The notes beneath the pieces were generated by a model, which ran no database searches, had not been told where the DNA came from, and saw only the letters and a program-made list of their open reading frames with translations. The position numbers were made by a program, and so were the translations under genes. This document shows positions 8,931 through 17,585 of a stretch of 64,000 bases of DNA, piece after piece. The stretch is from NCBI GenBank assembly GCA_030651895.1, contig JAUSBR010000002.1, positions 85,815 to 149,814 on the forward strand. Reading direction: 5' to 3'. This DNA comes from Sideroxyarcus sp. Lineage in GTDB: Bacteria; Pseudomonadota; Gammaproteobacteria; Burkholderiales; Gallionellaceae. Every line of letters begins with the position of its first letter. The stretch's first letter is position 1.

Positions 8931-10025
8931 TTATGCGAGTTGGTTAATAGTATCCTGCAATGCGGACAGGAACTGTGCATTTTCCTGCTTCGTCCCGACC
9001 GTGACGCGCAGGCAATCGGCCAATGCCGGATGTCCGCCGTCGAGGTTCTTGATCAGCACCCCGCGCTGCTTCAGTCCCTCGAATATCTTCGTGGCCCTGG
9101 CCACACGGAACAGAATGAAGTTGGCCTCGCTGGAATAGGTGCGCACCCCGACGACCGCATTCAGCGCCGCCAGCATCCTGGCCCGCTCCTGCCGGATGCT
9201 TTCGGCCTGCGCCAGCAACACATCGTGGTGTTCCAGCAGCTTCGCCGCGACCAGCTGCGGCAGCACGCCCACATTATACGGTAAGCGCAGCTTTTCCAAC
9301 TGGCTCAACCAGGCCGCCGAACCGGCCAGAAAGCCCAGCCGCAATCCGGCCATGCCCAGCTTGGAGAAGGTGCGCATCACCAGCAGGTTATCGTAGCGTG
9401 CTAAGTGCGGGATGAAGCTGTCGCGGGCGAAGGCGTAATAGGCCTCGTCCACCACCACCAACCCGGGAGCGGCCTCGATGATCTTCTTGAGCGAGTAAGA
9501 ATCGAACAGATTACCGGTCGGATTGTTGGGATAGGCCAGGAAGATCAGCGCGGGTTGTTCGCGCTTGATCGTTTCCAGCATCGCCTGCAGGTCGAGCGAG
9601 AAATCCTTGTCCAGCGGCACGCCGACATAGCGCATGCCGACGAAAGTGGCGATCATCCGGTACATGACGAACGAGGGCTCGACGCTCAGCAGCACCGCAT
9701 CCGACCTGGCAACGGCCAGCGCCAGCAACTGGATGATCTCGTCGGAACCGTTGCCGAGCAGGACTTCCATGCCGGCCGGCAGCCCGCTCACGCGGGCGAT
9801 CGCGGCCTTGAGTTGCTGCGCGGCGGCATCGGGATAACGGTTGATGGCAGCGTCCGCCACCAGCCGCGCGATCTCGTCGCGCAGACTTTGCGGCAGCAGG
9901 TGGGGGTTCTCCATCGCGTCGAGCTTGACCATGCCGGCGGCAGGGGGAACATGATAGGCATGCAGCGCCAGTATCTCTGGTCGGATCAGACGCTCTGGCG
10001 TGATGGCGTTGCTGGCGGAAGGCAT
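8931..10025 (-). CDS. hisC: Histidinol-phosphate aminotransferase
   Basis: HisC, 364 aa, PLP-dependent fold type I aminotransferase converting imidazole acetol phosphate to histidinol phosphate. The PLP lysine lies in [13 protein letters not shown], and the AYPNNPTGN and VVDEAYYAF motifs are intact. It is the first gene of the operon in this window. In many betaproteobacteria hisG and hisD precede hisC, but here a divergent kinase gene follows instead, so those genes must be elsewhere. No clear Shine-Dalgarno precedes the ATG; a TAGAAT -10-like box lies on the minus strand at 10053-10058. Confidence 0.97.
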   Translation of the reverse strand: MPSASNAITPERLIRPEILALHAYHVPPAAGMVKLDAMENPHLLPQSLRDEIARLVADAAINRYPDAAAQQLKAAIARVSGLPAGMEVLLGNGSDEIIQLLALAVARSDAVLLSVEPSFVMYRMIATFVGMRYVGVPLDKDFSLDLQAMLETIKREQPALIFLAYPNNPTGNLFDSYSLKKIIEAAPGLVVVDEAYYAFARDSFIPHLARYDNLLVMRTFSKLGMAGLRLGFLAGSAAWLSQLEKLRLPYNVGVLPQLVAAKLLEHHDVLLAQAESIRQERARMLAALNAVVGVRTYSSEANFILFRVARATKIFEGLKQRGVLIKNLDGGHPALADCLRVTVGTKQENAQFLSALQDTINQLA

Positions 10026-10096
10026 GATGAAAAAGTTTCAGGGACGGCCGGCATTCTACCGCAAACTCCCGCCTAGTGCGGGACGGCAACGGCGCA

Positions 10097-10102
10097 TATA
10101 AT
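10097..10102 (+). promoter_or_regulatory. Candidate -10 box for the NarX-like kinase gene
   Basis: A perfect TATAAT lies 26 bp before the ATG of the kinase gene. The hexamer 17 bp upstream (TAGTGC at 10074-10079) is a poor -35, so the promoter would be weak or activator-dependent. The only support is the hexamer match and position in the 103-bp divergent gap. Confidence 0.4.
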
Positions 10103-10128
10103 CCGAAAAATAAGTACGGAAAACCAGA

Positions 10129-11640
10129 ATGACTGCCAAGAAACTTAGCGTATTGCTGGTCGAGTCTTCGAATGCTGATGCGCAGCATACCTTGAGCAAA
10201 CTGACCCTGGCCGGTTATGAGCTCAAGCACCGGAGAGTGGATAGCGCCAAAGCAATGAGAACCGCGCTGTCCGCAAATCAGTTCGATGTGGTGCTGTGCA
10301 GCTACGACCCTCCCGGCTTCGGCGGCCTGCCCGCGCTCGAACTGATGCAGCAAAGTGGCGTCGACATCCCGTTCCTGTTCCTTTCCCACGACCTGCGCGA
10401 AGAGACCATCATCCATGCCATGCACCATGGCGCGGATGACTATATCTTCAAGGGCAGCCTGAACCGTCTCTCCCCGGCCATCGAGCACAACCTGCGGGAA
10501 GCACGTATCCGCCAGGAACACCGCGCCGCGCAACTCGCGCTGCAGGAGAACCAGACACGGCTGCACGCATTCATCGCCGACCTGCCGGGCATGGCTTACC
10601 AGATGCTGCTGCACGACGACGGCAGCGTAAACTTCCCCTACGTCAGCGAGGGCTGCCAGTCGCTGCTCGGCATCACCCCGCAGGACCTCACCCATGTTGC
10701 CTCGCTGTTCGAGGCACTGCTGCACCCGGAGGATTTCGCCTCCTACCAGTTGAGCATGCATGCCTCTGCCAGAGAGCTTTCGTTCTGGAACTGGGAGGGG
10801 CGCATCCTCACCATGCCCGACAACCAGACCAAGTGGATCAACCTGCGCTGCAGCCCGCGCCAGACCGAACAGGGCGTGCAATGGGAAGGCATCATCTTCA
10901 ACATCACGCAGAGCAAACTGTCCGAACTCGAGATCAAACATTCCAAGGTGCAGTTGCAGGAGCTCTCCTCGCATATCCAGGACGTGCGCGAACAAGAGCG
11001 CATCGCCATCGCGCGCGAAGTGCATGACGACATGGGCAGCACGCTCACCGCCATCAAGCTGGATATCGCCTGGCTGGCCGGACGTCTCGCCGACCACCCC
11101 GTACTCCAGGAAAAGGCCAGGAACATCGAAGCGCTGGTGGACAAATGCACCACGGCCGCGGGCAACATCTCGCGCAGCCTGCGCCCCAGTGTGCTGGACA
11201 CTTTCGGCGTCATCGCTGCGATAGAGATGGAAGCGGATGAATTCGAACAGCGCACCGGCATCTCCTGCATCGTCGAGCACGGAGCGGAGATCGCCGAGGT
11301 CCCGCCGGACATCTCCATCGCCATGTTCCGCATCTTCCAGGAGACACTGGCCAATATCACCAAACACTCCCAGGCCAGCGAAGTCGAAGTGAAGTTACAA
11401 GACCTCGACGGCATCCTCGAACTTGCGGTACGCGACAACGGGCGCGGCATCAGCGCGAACGACCGCACCAAACCACGCTCTTTCGGCTTACGCGGCATCC
11501 GCGAACGGGTAGAATACTTCGGCGGCAGGGTCACCATAGACGGCCTCCCGGGCAAGGGGACCCGGGTGCGCGTGTTCATCCCGCGCGAAGCCGGACGACC
11601 CGATTCGGAAGACCTGCTGGCACAACAGAAGCTGTTCTGA
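10129..11640 (+). CDS. Sensor histidine kinase with degenerate receiver, PAS and NarX-type kinase domains
   Basis: 503 aa. Residues about 7-125 form a CheY-like receiver, 145-270 a PAS/PAC domain, 280-350 a HisKA_3 dimerisation domain with the phosphorylated His in AREVHDDMGSTL, and 390-495 the ATPase domain (AVRDNGRGI and FGLRGIRERV). No membrane segment, so a cytoplasmic sensor. The receiver looks inactive as a phosphoacceptor: the motif reads VVLCSYDPPGFGG, where the position of the canonical Asp holds Ser, and the acidic pair near the start is ES rather than ED/DD; the conserved Lys (FKG) remains. It is followed by a cognate NarL-type regulator after 12 bp. Confidence 0.92.
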   Translation: MTAKKLSVLLVESSNADAQHTLSKLTLAGYELKHRRVDSAKAMRTALSANQFDVVLCSYDPPGFGGLPALELMQQSGVDIPFLFLSHDLREETIIHAMHHGADDYIFKGSLNRLSPAIEHNLREARIRQEHRAAQLALQENQTRLHAFIADLPGMAYQMLLHDDGSVNFPYVSEGCQSLLGITPQDLTHVASLFEALLHPEDFASYQLSMHASARELSFWNWEGRILTMPDNQTKWINLRCSPRQTEQGVQWEGIIFNITQSKLSELEIKHSKVQLQELSSHIQDVREQERIAIAREVHDDMGSTLTAIKLDIAWLAGRLADHPVLQEKARNIEALVDKCTTAAGNISRSLRPSVLDTFGVIAAIEMEADEFEQRTGISCIVEHGAEIAEVPPDISIAMFRIFQETLANITKHSQASEVEVKLQDLDGILELAVRDNGRGISANDRTKPRSFGLRGIRERVEYFGGRVTIDGLPGKGTRVRVFIPREAGRPDSEDLLAQQKLF

Positions 11641-11652
11641 GAACGATACCGA

Positions 11653-12285
11653 ATGATCAAAGTACTGATAGCCGACGATCACGCACTCATCCGCAAGGGC
11701 CTCAAGCAATTGCTGGATGACACCGATGACATGCGCATGACCGGCGAAGCCGAGAACGGTATGCAGGCCATCCGTATGGTGGACGAGTCGCCCTTCGACG
11801 TGGTGCTGCTCGACATCAGCATGCCGGACAAGCACGGCATCGACGTGCTCAAACAGATCAAGGCGAACCACCCGCAACTGCCGGTACTGATGCTCAGCAT
11901 GCATCCGGAAGAACAATACGCGCTGCGCTCGATGAAAGCCGGCGCTGCCGGGTATCTCAACAAGCAGAGCGCCCCGCTGCAACTGGTCACCGCCATCCGC
12001 CAGGTCGCCAGCGGCAAGAAGTACATCAGCACCGAACTGGCGGAACAACTGGCCAACGGCCTGTCGCAAGGTTACCAGGAGTTGCTGCACCAGACTCTGT
12101 CCAACCGCGAATACCAGACGCTGTGCCTGATGGCTTCCGGCAAGAAACTCAGCGAGATGGCAGACATCATGTCGCTCAGCCCGAAGACCGTCAGCGTGTA
12201 CCGTTCGCGCCTGCTGGAGAAGATGAAGCTGAAGAACAATGCCGAGGCGATCCACTACGCCATCAGCAACCACCTGATCGAATGA
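11653..12285 (+). CDS. NarL/FixJ family response regulator
   Basis: 210 aa. The N-terminal receiver has the acidic pair (IADDH), the phosphoacceptor Asp in VVLLDISMPDKHG and the conserved Lys in LNKQSAP. The C-terminal LuxR-type helix-turn-helix starts LSNREYQTLCLMASGKKLSE and continues through the SPKTVSVYRSRLLEKM recognition region. It is surely the partner of the NarX-like kinase 12 bp upstream. Regulators of this type often control motility or surface genes; the position before a diguanylate cyclase and the flagellar filament genes suggests that, but no target site was identified. Confidence 0.94.
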   Translation: MIKVLIADDHALIRKGLKQLLDDTDDMRMTGEAENGMQAIRMVDESPFDVVLLDISMPDKHGIDVLKQIKANHPQLPVLMLSMHPEEQYALRSMKAGAAGYLNKQSAPLQLVTAIRQVASGKKYISTELAEQLANGLSQGYQELLHQTLSNREYQTLCLMASGKKLSEMADIMSLSPKTVSVYRSRLLEKMKLKNNAEAIHYAISNHLIE

Positions 12286-12385
12286 CGCGCCGAAATTGGG
12301 GCGATAAACTGTCGCTATTCACCGCTTGATGAACGCACTGCAACCGGATAATGCCCAGTATGAATTCACTCTGTAACATTCGCCC

Positions 12386-14035
12386 ATGAGCAAAACCAAG
12401 AATCCCTCGGACATCGCCCGCGAAACGCTGATCGCGCTCGCCTCGCGCAAACTCGCCCCGACGCCGGAGAACTATGCACAGATGTACCACGAGATCGGCG
12501 GCGAAGGCGGTGCGGAAGACACCGGCGCGACGACCAGCAAAGGCAAACTCGTTCCGGCCTGGTCTGAGTTGATCCGCGACCTGCTGCGCCAACTGGAGAT
12601 CCAGCACAAGGGCATCACCGTCACGCGCAAGAAAGAGGGCGTGGAAACCGTGCTGAGCCGCTTCGCCAACGATCCCGAGGTGCTGTTTGGCAAGCTGCAG
12701 AACCTGATGCGCTCCTGGTCCACCGCACCCACCGTCGAAAATCCCGGGGATATGGTCACCGCGATCGCGCCGGCAGTGCCAGCCCGCAGCGCCGGCACTG
12801 CCGTACCGGTCGCTGGCGCGGAAACCCCGACCACCGACAACCGCGAGATGCTGAACCAGTTGCGCGAACTGCTGGCGCAGACGCTGGAGAACACCCTTTC
12901 CGACCAGCCTGAACTGGGCGGCGAGATACAGACCCTGCTGGCACTGGTCCGCGCCACCGACAACAACGACCGTCTCAACGACCTCGCCAAGCAATTGCGC
13001 CAGTTCTGGCTGAAACTGGAACTGCGCGGCGGCGACAAGGCCAAGATACAGGAAGGTCTGGTGCGCCTGCTCCGCCTGCTGATCGAGAACGTCAGCGAGA
13101 TGGTGGAAGACGACAAATGGCTGCACGGCCAGATTGCCGCGCTGCAGGAGATCGTCACCAAGCCGCTGGACCGGCGCGCCATCGCCGACGCCGAGCGCAG
13201 CCTGCGCGATGCCGTGATCAAACAGGGCACGCTCAAGCAGAGCCTGACCGATGCCAAAGCGACCCTGAAGAGCCTGATGACCACCTTTATCGACCGTCTC
13301 GGCGAACTGACCGCCAGCACCGGCGAATACCACAACAAGATCGAGGGCTACAGCCAGAAGATCGGCAAGGCCGACAACATCGCCGAACTCGGCCACATCC
13401 TCAAGGACGTGATGCAGGACACCCGCGTCATCCAGGCCAGCGCCTTGCGTTCGCACGAGGAACTGCTGCTGCACAAGAAGGAAGCCGATGCCGCCGAAAC
13501 GCGCATCCGCGAACTGGAGCATGAACTGGAAGAAGTCAGCGAACTGGTGCGCGAAGACCAGCTCACCGGCGCCCTCAACCGGCGCGGACTGGATGAAGCC
13601 ATCGACAAGGAACTGAAGCGTGCCGACCGCAGCCAGGCCCCGGTCAGCGTCGCCCTGCTCGACATCGACAACTTCAAACACCTGAACGACTCGCTCGGCC
13701 ACCAGGCCGGCGACCTCGCCCTCAAACACCTCACAAAAGTGATTAAAGAAACCCTGCGTCCTGCCGATACAGTAGGTCGCTACGGCGGTGAGGAGTTCCT
13801 CATCGTCCTGCCGGACACCGATCTGAACGCGGCGGTCGAAGCGATGCAGCGCCTGCAACGCGATCTGACCAAGAAGTTCTTTCTGCACAACAACGAACGT
13901 GTCCTGGTCACCTTCAGCGCCGGAGTCGCCCTGCGCGGTGCCGAAGAGGATGCCGACGACCTCGTCGGCCGTGCCGACAAGGCCATGTACAAGGCCAAAC
14001 AGACCGGCAAAAACCGGGTGGTGGCGTCAGAATGA
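12386..14035 (+). CDS. Diguanylate cyclase (GGDEF domain)
   Basis: 549 aa. The C-terminal 165 residues are a GGDEF domain with an intact GGEEF active site (GRYGGEEFLIVLP) and an RxxD inhibitory site (RPAD) five residues before it, so c-di-GMP synthesis with product inhibition is predicted. The first 370 residues have no recognisable sensor; they are helical, start KTKNPSDIARETLIALASRK, and end in a coiled coil (EADAAETRIRELEHELEEVS). This N-terminal type occurs in several betaproteobacterial cyclases. No membrane segment. No good ribosome site precedes the ATG. The YcgR-type c-di-GMP receptor 5 kb downstream is a plausible effector. Confidence 0.94.
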   Translation: MSKTKNPSDIARETLIALASRKLAPTPENYAQMYHEIGGEGGAEDTGATTSKGKLVPAWSELIRDLLRQLEIQHKGITVTRKKEGVETVLSRFANDPEVLFGKLQNLMRSWSTAPTVENPGDMVTAIAPAVPARSAGTAVPVAGAETPTTDNREMLNQLRELLAQTLENTLSDQPELGGEIQTLLALVRATDNNDRLNDLAKQLRQFWLKLELRGGDKAKIQEGLVRLLRLLIENVSEMVEDDKWLHGQIAALQEIVTKPLDRRAIADAERSLRDAVIKQGTLKQSLTDAKATLKSLMTTFIDRLGELTASTGEYHNKIEGYSQKIGKADNIAELGHILKDVMQDTRVIQASALRSHEELLLHKKEADAAETRIRELEHELEEVSELVREDQLTGALNRRGLDEAIDKELKRADRSQAPVSVALLDIDNFKHLNDSLGHQAGDLALKHLTKVIKETLRPADTVGRYGGEEFLIVLPDTDLNAAVEAMQRLQRDLTKKFFLHNNERVLVTFSAGVALRGAEEDADDLVGRADKAMYKAKQTGKNRVVASE

Positions 14036-14069
14036 TGTGTTTTCGTCCTGCTCAATTTTCATCCAGCGC

Positions 14070-14096
14070 TAAAGTTTTCCCGCAAAGCTCCGATAA
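14070..14096 (+). promoter_or_regulatory. Sigma-28 (FliA) flagellar class 3 promoter
   Basis: TAAAGTTT at 14070-14077, an 11-bp spacer, then TCCGATAA at 14089-14096. This matches the FliA consensus (TAAAGTTT-N11-GCCGATAA) at all but one base. It lies 93 bp upstream of the flagellin start and implies a 5' leader of about 85 nt. Confidence 0.93.
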
Positions 14097-14109
14097 CTGG
14101 TTCAACGGC

Positions 14110-14182
14110 GGTTGCTAAGCTTCATGAAACGGCAACCAAAGTAAGCGACCACAAGTCGCGAATGTGAACGAAGCTTAAGGAG
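14110..14182 (+). other. Structured 5' leader of flagellin mRNA
   Basis: Several inverted repeats crowd the leader: GGTTGC (14110-14115) with GCAACC (14132-14137); GCGAC (14145-14149) with GTCGC (14155-14159); and TAAGCTTC (14116-14123) with GAAGCTTA (14170-14177). The last arm touches the AAGGAG Shine-Dalgarno at 14177-14182. The first and third pairs overlap and would be mutually exclusive or form a pseudoknot, which could allow translation to be switched. Regulation itself is inferred. Confidence 0.5.
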
Positions 14183-14189
14183 AACTAAA

Positions 14190-14906
14190 ATGGCACAAGT
14201 CATCAACACAAACGTCTCGGCCCTGTTCGGTGGAGCAGCCCTGAATAAATCCAACCTGGCCCTGCAAACTGCCATGGCACGCCTGTCTTCCGGCGTACGC
14301 ATCAACACCGCCAAGGACGACGCCACCGGCATGGTGACAGCCAGCGGCTACGAAAGCACAATGCGTGGCGCGGCTCAAGCTGCCCGCAACGCGAACGACG
14401 GTATTTCGACCGCCCAGATCAACGACGGTTACCACCAACAGATTTATGAGAACCTGCAGCGCATGCGCGAAATCGCGGTTCAGTTGGGCGGTACAGCCTC
14501 AGGTGCGGAAACAACCGCGCTGGTCGCAGAGAACACCCGTATCTTGGGTTTGGCGACAGCAACCGGTGCCGTGGTGGTTAACTCCAACGGTGCAACTGTA
14601 ACCGGCGTGGGCACTGTAGCCACACTGGGCGCAGGTCTGGCGATCTCCGCAATCGATGCAAACATCACCGCAGTGACCACAGCCCGTGCAACTTACGGTG
14701 CAGATATGGCGACCTTCCAGTCTGCCATTAACAACCTGCAGACACAGTCGGTGAATACCGCAGCCGCTTATAGCCGAGTGATGGATACCGACTATGCGAT
14801 CGAAACCACAACCATGACCCGCAACATGATTCTGCAACAGGCAGGTACGGCGATGTTGGCACAAGCCAACCAGATTCCGAACAACGTCCTGACCTTGCTG
14901 CGTTAA
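14190..14906 (+). CDS. fliC: Flagellin (short form)
   Basis: Filament subunit, 238 aa. The N-terminal D0/D1 (MAQVINTNVSALF, LSSGVRINTAKDDATG, RNANDGIS) and the C-terminal D1/D0 (RVMDTDYAIETTTMTR, ending QIPNNVLTLLR) are clear. The variable D2/D3 region is nearly absent; the centre is a short Ser/Thr/Ala/Val-rich stretch, so the filament would be thin-walled and smooth. The usual DDAAGLAI motif is altered to DDATGMVT. Transcribed from a sigma-28 promoter, with AAGGAG at good spacing and a hairpin after the stop. The glycosyltransferase island 8 kb away suggests Ser/Thr glycosylation. Confidence 0.95.
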   Translation: MAQVINTNVSALFGGAALNKSNLALQTAMARLSSGVRINTAKDDATGMVTASGYESTMRGAAQAARNANDGISTAQINDGYHQQIYENLQRMREIAVQLGGTASGAETTALVAENTRILGLATATGAVVVNSNGATVTGVGTVATLGAGLAISAIDANITAVTTARATYGADMATFQSAINNLQTQSVNTAAAYSRVMDTDYAIETTTMTRNMILQQAGTAMLAQANQIPNNVLTLLR

Positions 14907-14920
14907 AAGTAGCGTAGTAC

Positions 14921-14944
14921 CCCCAGCCGCCAAAACGGCTGGGG
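14921..14944 (+). terminator. Hairpin terminator after flagellin
   Basis: A perfect 9-bp GC-rich stem (CCCCAGCCG with CGGCTGGGG) around a six-base loop, 14 bp after the flagellin stop. The following T-run is weak (TTGATGATT), so it may be an attenuator or mRNA-stabilising hairpin that lets some transcription continue into flaG. Confidence 0.7.
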
Positions 14945-14966
14945 TTGATGATTAAGGAGAGGCAAA

Positions 14967-15344
14967 ATGCTCATCCAGAACACAAGTAGCATGACACAGG
15001 CCCCAGCGCCTGCCGGGCTCGCCAGCAATGGCGGGCCTGTCAGCGTTCCGGTGCATGTGCAGGAAGCGCGTGCCGAGGTCAAACCGGCGGCGGCGGCGGT
15101 GCAACAGCCCACGCCCGCGCAACTGGAAAACGAAGTCGGCAAGATCAATTCCGCCCTGCAGCGCAGCAACAAGAACCTTGAGCTGAGCATCAGCGTGGAT
15201 GAGACCACCAGGAAGCAGGTGATCCGGCTGACCGACAAGGATACGGGCGATACGCTCATGCAATATCCGTCAGAGGCCGTGCTGGCCATCGCGCGCAGTA
15301 TCGACGAGTTCCAGCAAGGCATGCTGTTGAAACAGCAGGCATAA
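14967..15344 (+). CDS. flaG: FlaG family flagellar protein
   Basis: 125 aa. The N-terminal half is low-complexity (Pro/Ala/Gln); the C-terminal 70 residues are the FlaG domain, recognisable by NKNLELSISVDETTRKQVIR and DTGDTLMQYPSEAVLAIA. FlaG affects filament length in Pseudomonas and Campylobacter. It lies between flagellin and fliD, its standard position, with AAGGAG before the start. Confidence 0.92.
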   Translation: MLIQNTSSMTQAPAPAGLASNGGPVSVPVHVQEARAEVKPAAAAVQQPTPAQLENEVGKINSALQRSNKNLELSISVDETTRKQVIRLTDKDTGDTLMQYPSEAVLAIARSIDEFQQGMLLKQQA

Positions 15345-15359
15345 GAGGGAGATCGCATC

Positions 15360-16769
15360 ATGGCAGTTTCCTCGGCAACTTCGGGCTCCAGCATCGACGT
15401 CGATGCCATCGTCAAGGGACTGATGTCCGTTGAGCGCATTCCCATCGACAGGCTGGATGCAAAAAAGTCCAGCTTCGAGGCGAAGCTCAGCGCACTGAGC
15501 CTGCTCAAGAGCAAGATGTCCACGCTCCAGACCTCCGCACAGGCGCTGGGGAGTTCAAGTTCGAGCAGCCTGTCCGCCTACAAGGCGACTTCTTCCGATA
15601 CCAGCGTAGTCACCGCCACCGCCGCCAGCACCGCAGTCGCCGGCACCTATTCCCTGGCGGTAACCGCACTGGCGCAGTCGCAGAAACTGGTCGCCGCAGG
15701 GCAAGTCAGCAGCACCGCCGCCATCGGCGACGGCACTTCGACCGTGGTTACCTTTGATTTCGGCACCATCAGCGGCGGCACACTGACCAACGGCATCTAC
15801 ACCGGCGCCTCCTTCGCTTCCGGCGGCACCACCGCCAATATCACCATCGACAGCACCAACAACACGCTGGAAGGCATCCGCGACGCGATCAACACCGCCA
15901 ACATGGGCGTCTCTGCCACCATCGTCAACGATGGCAGCGGCACCCCCTACCGTCTGGCGCTGTCTTCAAACAACAGCGGTGTGAGCAACAGCATCAAGAT
16001 CAGCACCGACGGCGCGAACGCCGCGATCAGCGGCCTGATTGCGCATGACCCGGCCGGCACCCAGAATCTGGCACAGACAGTGACCGCGCAAAACGCCACT
16101 TTCAGCGTCAATGGCATCGCCGTCAGCAAGACCAGCAACACCGTGTCCGACGTCATTGACGGCGTCACCCTGACGCTGAGCAAGTCGCCGGCGACCGCCA
16201 CGCTGACCGTGGAGCGCGACACCACCGCCGTCACCACCGCAGTGAGCAGCTTCGTCACCGCTTACAACGACCTGTACACGTCGATGAAGAACACTTTCGC
16301 GTACAAGTCCGGCTCGGCGCTGTCAGGCGACACCACGCTGCGTTCGCTGCAATCCGAGATGCGCGAGATCGTCGCCACCGCAACCAGCGGCGGCACGCTC
16401 GCCAATCTGTTCGAAGTGGGTATCAGCTCGAAATCGGACGGCACCCTGCAGCTGGACAGCGCCAAGCTGAGCAGCAAGATGGCCACCAATTTCAGCGATG
16501 TCGCCAGCCTGTTCAATTCCACTACCGGCTTCGGCACCCGCTTTGACACCTGGTCGAGCGCAGCACTCGCCTTCGACGGCGCATTCGCCAACCGTACTTC
16601 CAGCTTCAACCAGACGCTCACCTCTCTCTCCAACCAGCGCCTTGCGCTGGAGACACGCATGGCGAGTCTGGAGAAAATGTATCGCCAGCAATACAGCCAG
16701 CTGAACGTGACACTGGCTGGTTTGAACAAGACCAGTTCTTACCTGACCGAACAACTTGCCAAGCTCTAA
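15360..16769 (+). CDS. fliD: Flagellar filament capping protein FliD (HAP2)
   Basis: 469 aa. FliD forms the pentameric or hexameric cap that folds exported flagellin at the filament tip. The N-terminal FliD domain (about residues 8-105: IDVDAIVKGLMSVERIPIDRL) and the C-terminal FliD domain ending in LEKMYRQQYSQLNVTLAGLN are both present, separated by a Thr/Ser-rich middle region. Followed by its partners fliS and fliT at 15- and 3-bp gaps. Confidence 0.96.
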   Translation: MAVSSATSGSSIDVDAIVKGLMSVERIPIDRLDAKKSSFEAKLSALSLLKSKMSTLQTSAQALGSSSSSSLSAYKATSSDTSVVTATAASTAVAGTYSLAVTALAQSQKLVAAGQVSSTAAIGDGTSTVVTFDFGTISGGTLTNGIYTGASFASGGTTANITIDSTNNTLEGIRDAINTANMGVSATIVNDGSGTPYRLALSSNNSGVSNSIKISTDGANAAISGLIAHDPAGTQNLAQTVTAQNATFSVNGIAVSKTSNTVSDVIDGVTLTLSKSPATATLTVERDTTAVTTAVSSFVTAYNDLYTSMKNTFAYKSGSALSGDTTLRSLQSEMREIVATATSGGTLANLFEVGISSKSDGTLQLDSAKLSSKMATNFSDVASLFNSTTGFGTRFDTWSSAALAFDGAFANRTSSFNQTLTSLSNQRLALETRMASLEKMYRQQYSQLNVTLAGLNKTSSYLTEQLAKL

Positions 16770-16784
16770 CCAGGGGACGACATC

Positions 16785-17246
16785 ATGAACGCCACTACAG
16801 CCACCAAAGCCTACGCAGCCGTCGAGATCGAGTCGGGCGTGCACGCCGCCGATCCGCACAAACTGATTTCCATGCTGTTTCAGGGCGCCCTGCTGGCGAT
16901 TGCCAATGCCAGGAACGGCATCCTGCGCAAGGATATTCCCGCCAAAGGCGCTTCCATCTCCAAAGCCATCATGATCATCGGCGAAGGACTGCAGGCCAGC
17001 CTGGACAAGAATGTCGGCGGCGAACTGGCGCAGAATCTGGACGCGCTGTACAGCTACATGTGCACCCGCCTGCTGATCGCCAACGTGAATGACGATGTTG
17101 CCGCGCTGGATGAAGTCGCGCGCCTGCTCGGTGAACTGAAAGGTGCCTGGGACGGTATCCGCCAGTCGGTGACCGCACCGGCAGCGGCAGCGCAACCCGT
17201 GAAGAGCCACAACAAACAACCCGCTCTCGTCTACGGAAGGATGTAA
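16785..17246 (+). CDS. fliS: Flagellin export chaperone FliS
   Basis: 153 aa, four-helix chaperone that binds the C-terminal D0 helix of flagellin and keeps it unpolymerised before export. Typical elements include YAAVEIESGVHAADPHKLIS, MLFQGALLAI, the LDALYSYMCTRL helix and a C-terminal tail rich in Ala and Lys. Gene order fliD-fliS-fliT is standard. Confidence 0.95.
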   Translation: MNATTATKAYAAVEIESGVHAADPHKLISMLFQGALLAIANARNGILRKDIPAKGASISKAIMIIGEGLQASLDKNVGGELAQNLDALYSYMCTRLLIANVNDDVAALDEVARLLGELKGAWDGIRQSVTAPAAAAQPVKSHNKQPALVYGRM

Positions 17247-17249
17247 GCC

Positions 17250-17570
17250 ATGAGCATGGTCATCGAGGACTACCAAAGCCTTTCCAGCATCACCGGCAAG
17301 ATGCGCGATGCCGCTGCGGAAGGCGAATGGGACAGACTCATCTCGCTGGAGCAGGAATGCCAGCGCAAAGTGGAAGAACTGAAGCCGCGCGACGTCGTCC
17401 CAGCCGACCCGAGCGAGCGCCAGCAGAAGATCGCCCTCATCAAGAAGATGCTGGCCGACGATGCCGACATCCGCAGCCGCACCGAAACATGGATGGGCCA
17501 ATTGCAGCGCATCATGCAAAGTACGCGCAGCGAACAGCAACTGCAACAGACCTATCTCGCCAACTACTAG
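17250..17570 (+). CDS. fliT: FliT-like flagellar chaperone
   Basis: 106 aa, all-helical, starting 3 bp after fliS. Sequence similarity in FliT proteins is low; identification rests on size, helical heptads (ITGKMRDAAAEGEWDRLISL, a typical FliT first helix) and position after fliS. FliT binds FliD and, in enterics, FlhDC. Confidence 0.8.
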   Translation: MSMVIEDYQSLSSITGKMRDAAAEGEWDRLISLEQECQRKVEELKPRDVVPADPSERQQKIALIKKMLADDADIRSRTETWMGQLQRIMQSTRSEQQLQQTYLANY

Positions 17571-17585
17571 GCTGCAACACGATGC

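Noticed and set aside
9511..11367. 618-codon open frame on the minus strand across hisC and the kinase gene
   Set aside because: It is antisense to two clear genes and has no domain; long antisense frames are common in GC-rich DNA with biased codon use.
12263..13888. 541-codon minus-strand open frame opposite the diguanylate cyclase gene
   Set aside because: Mirror of the cyclase codon pattern; no motif or ribosome site.
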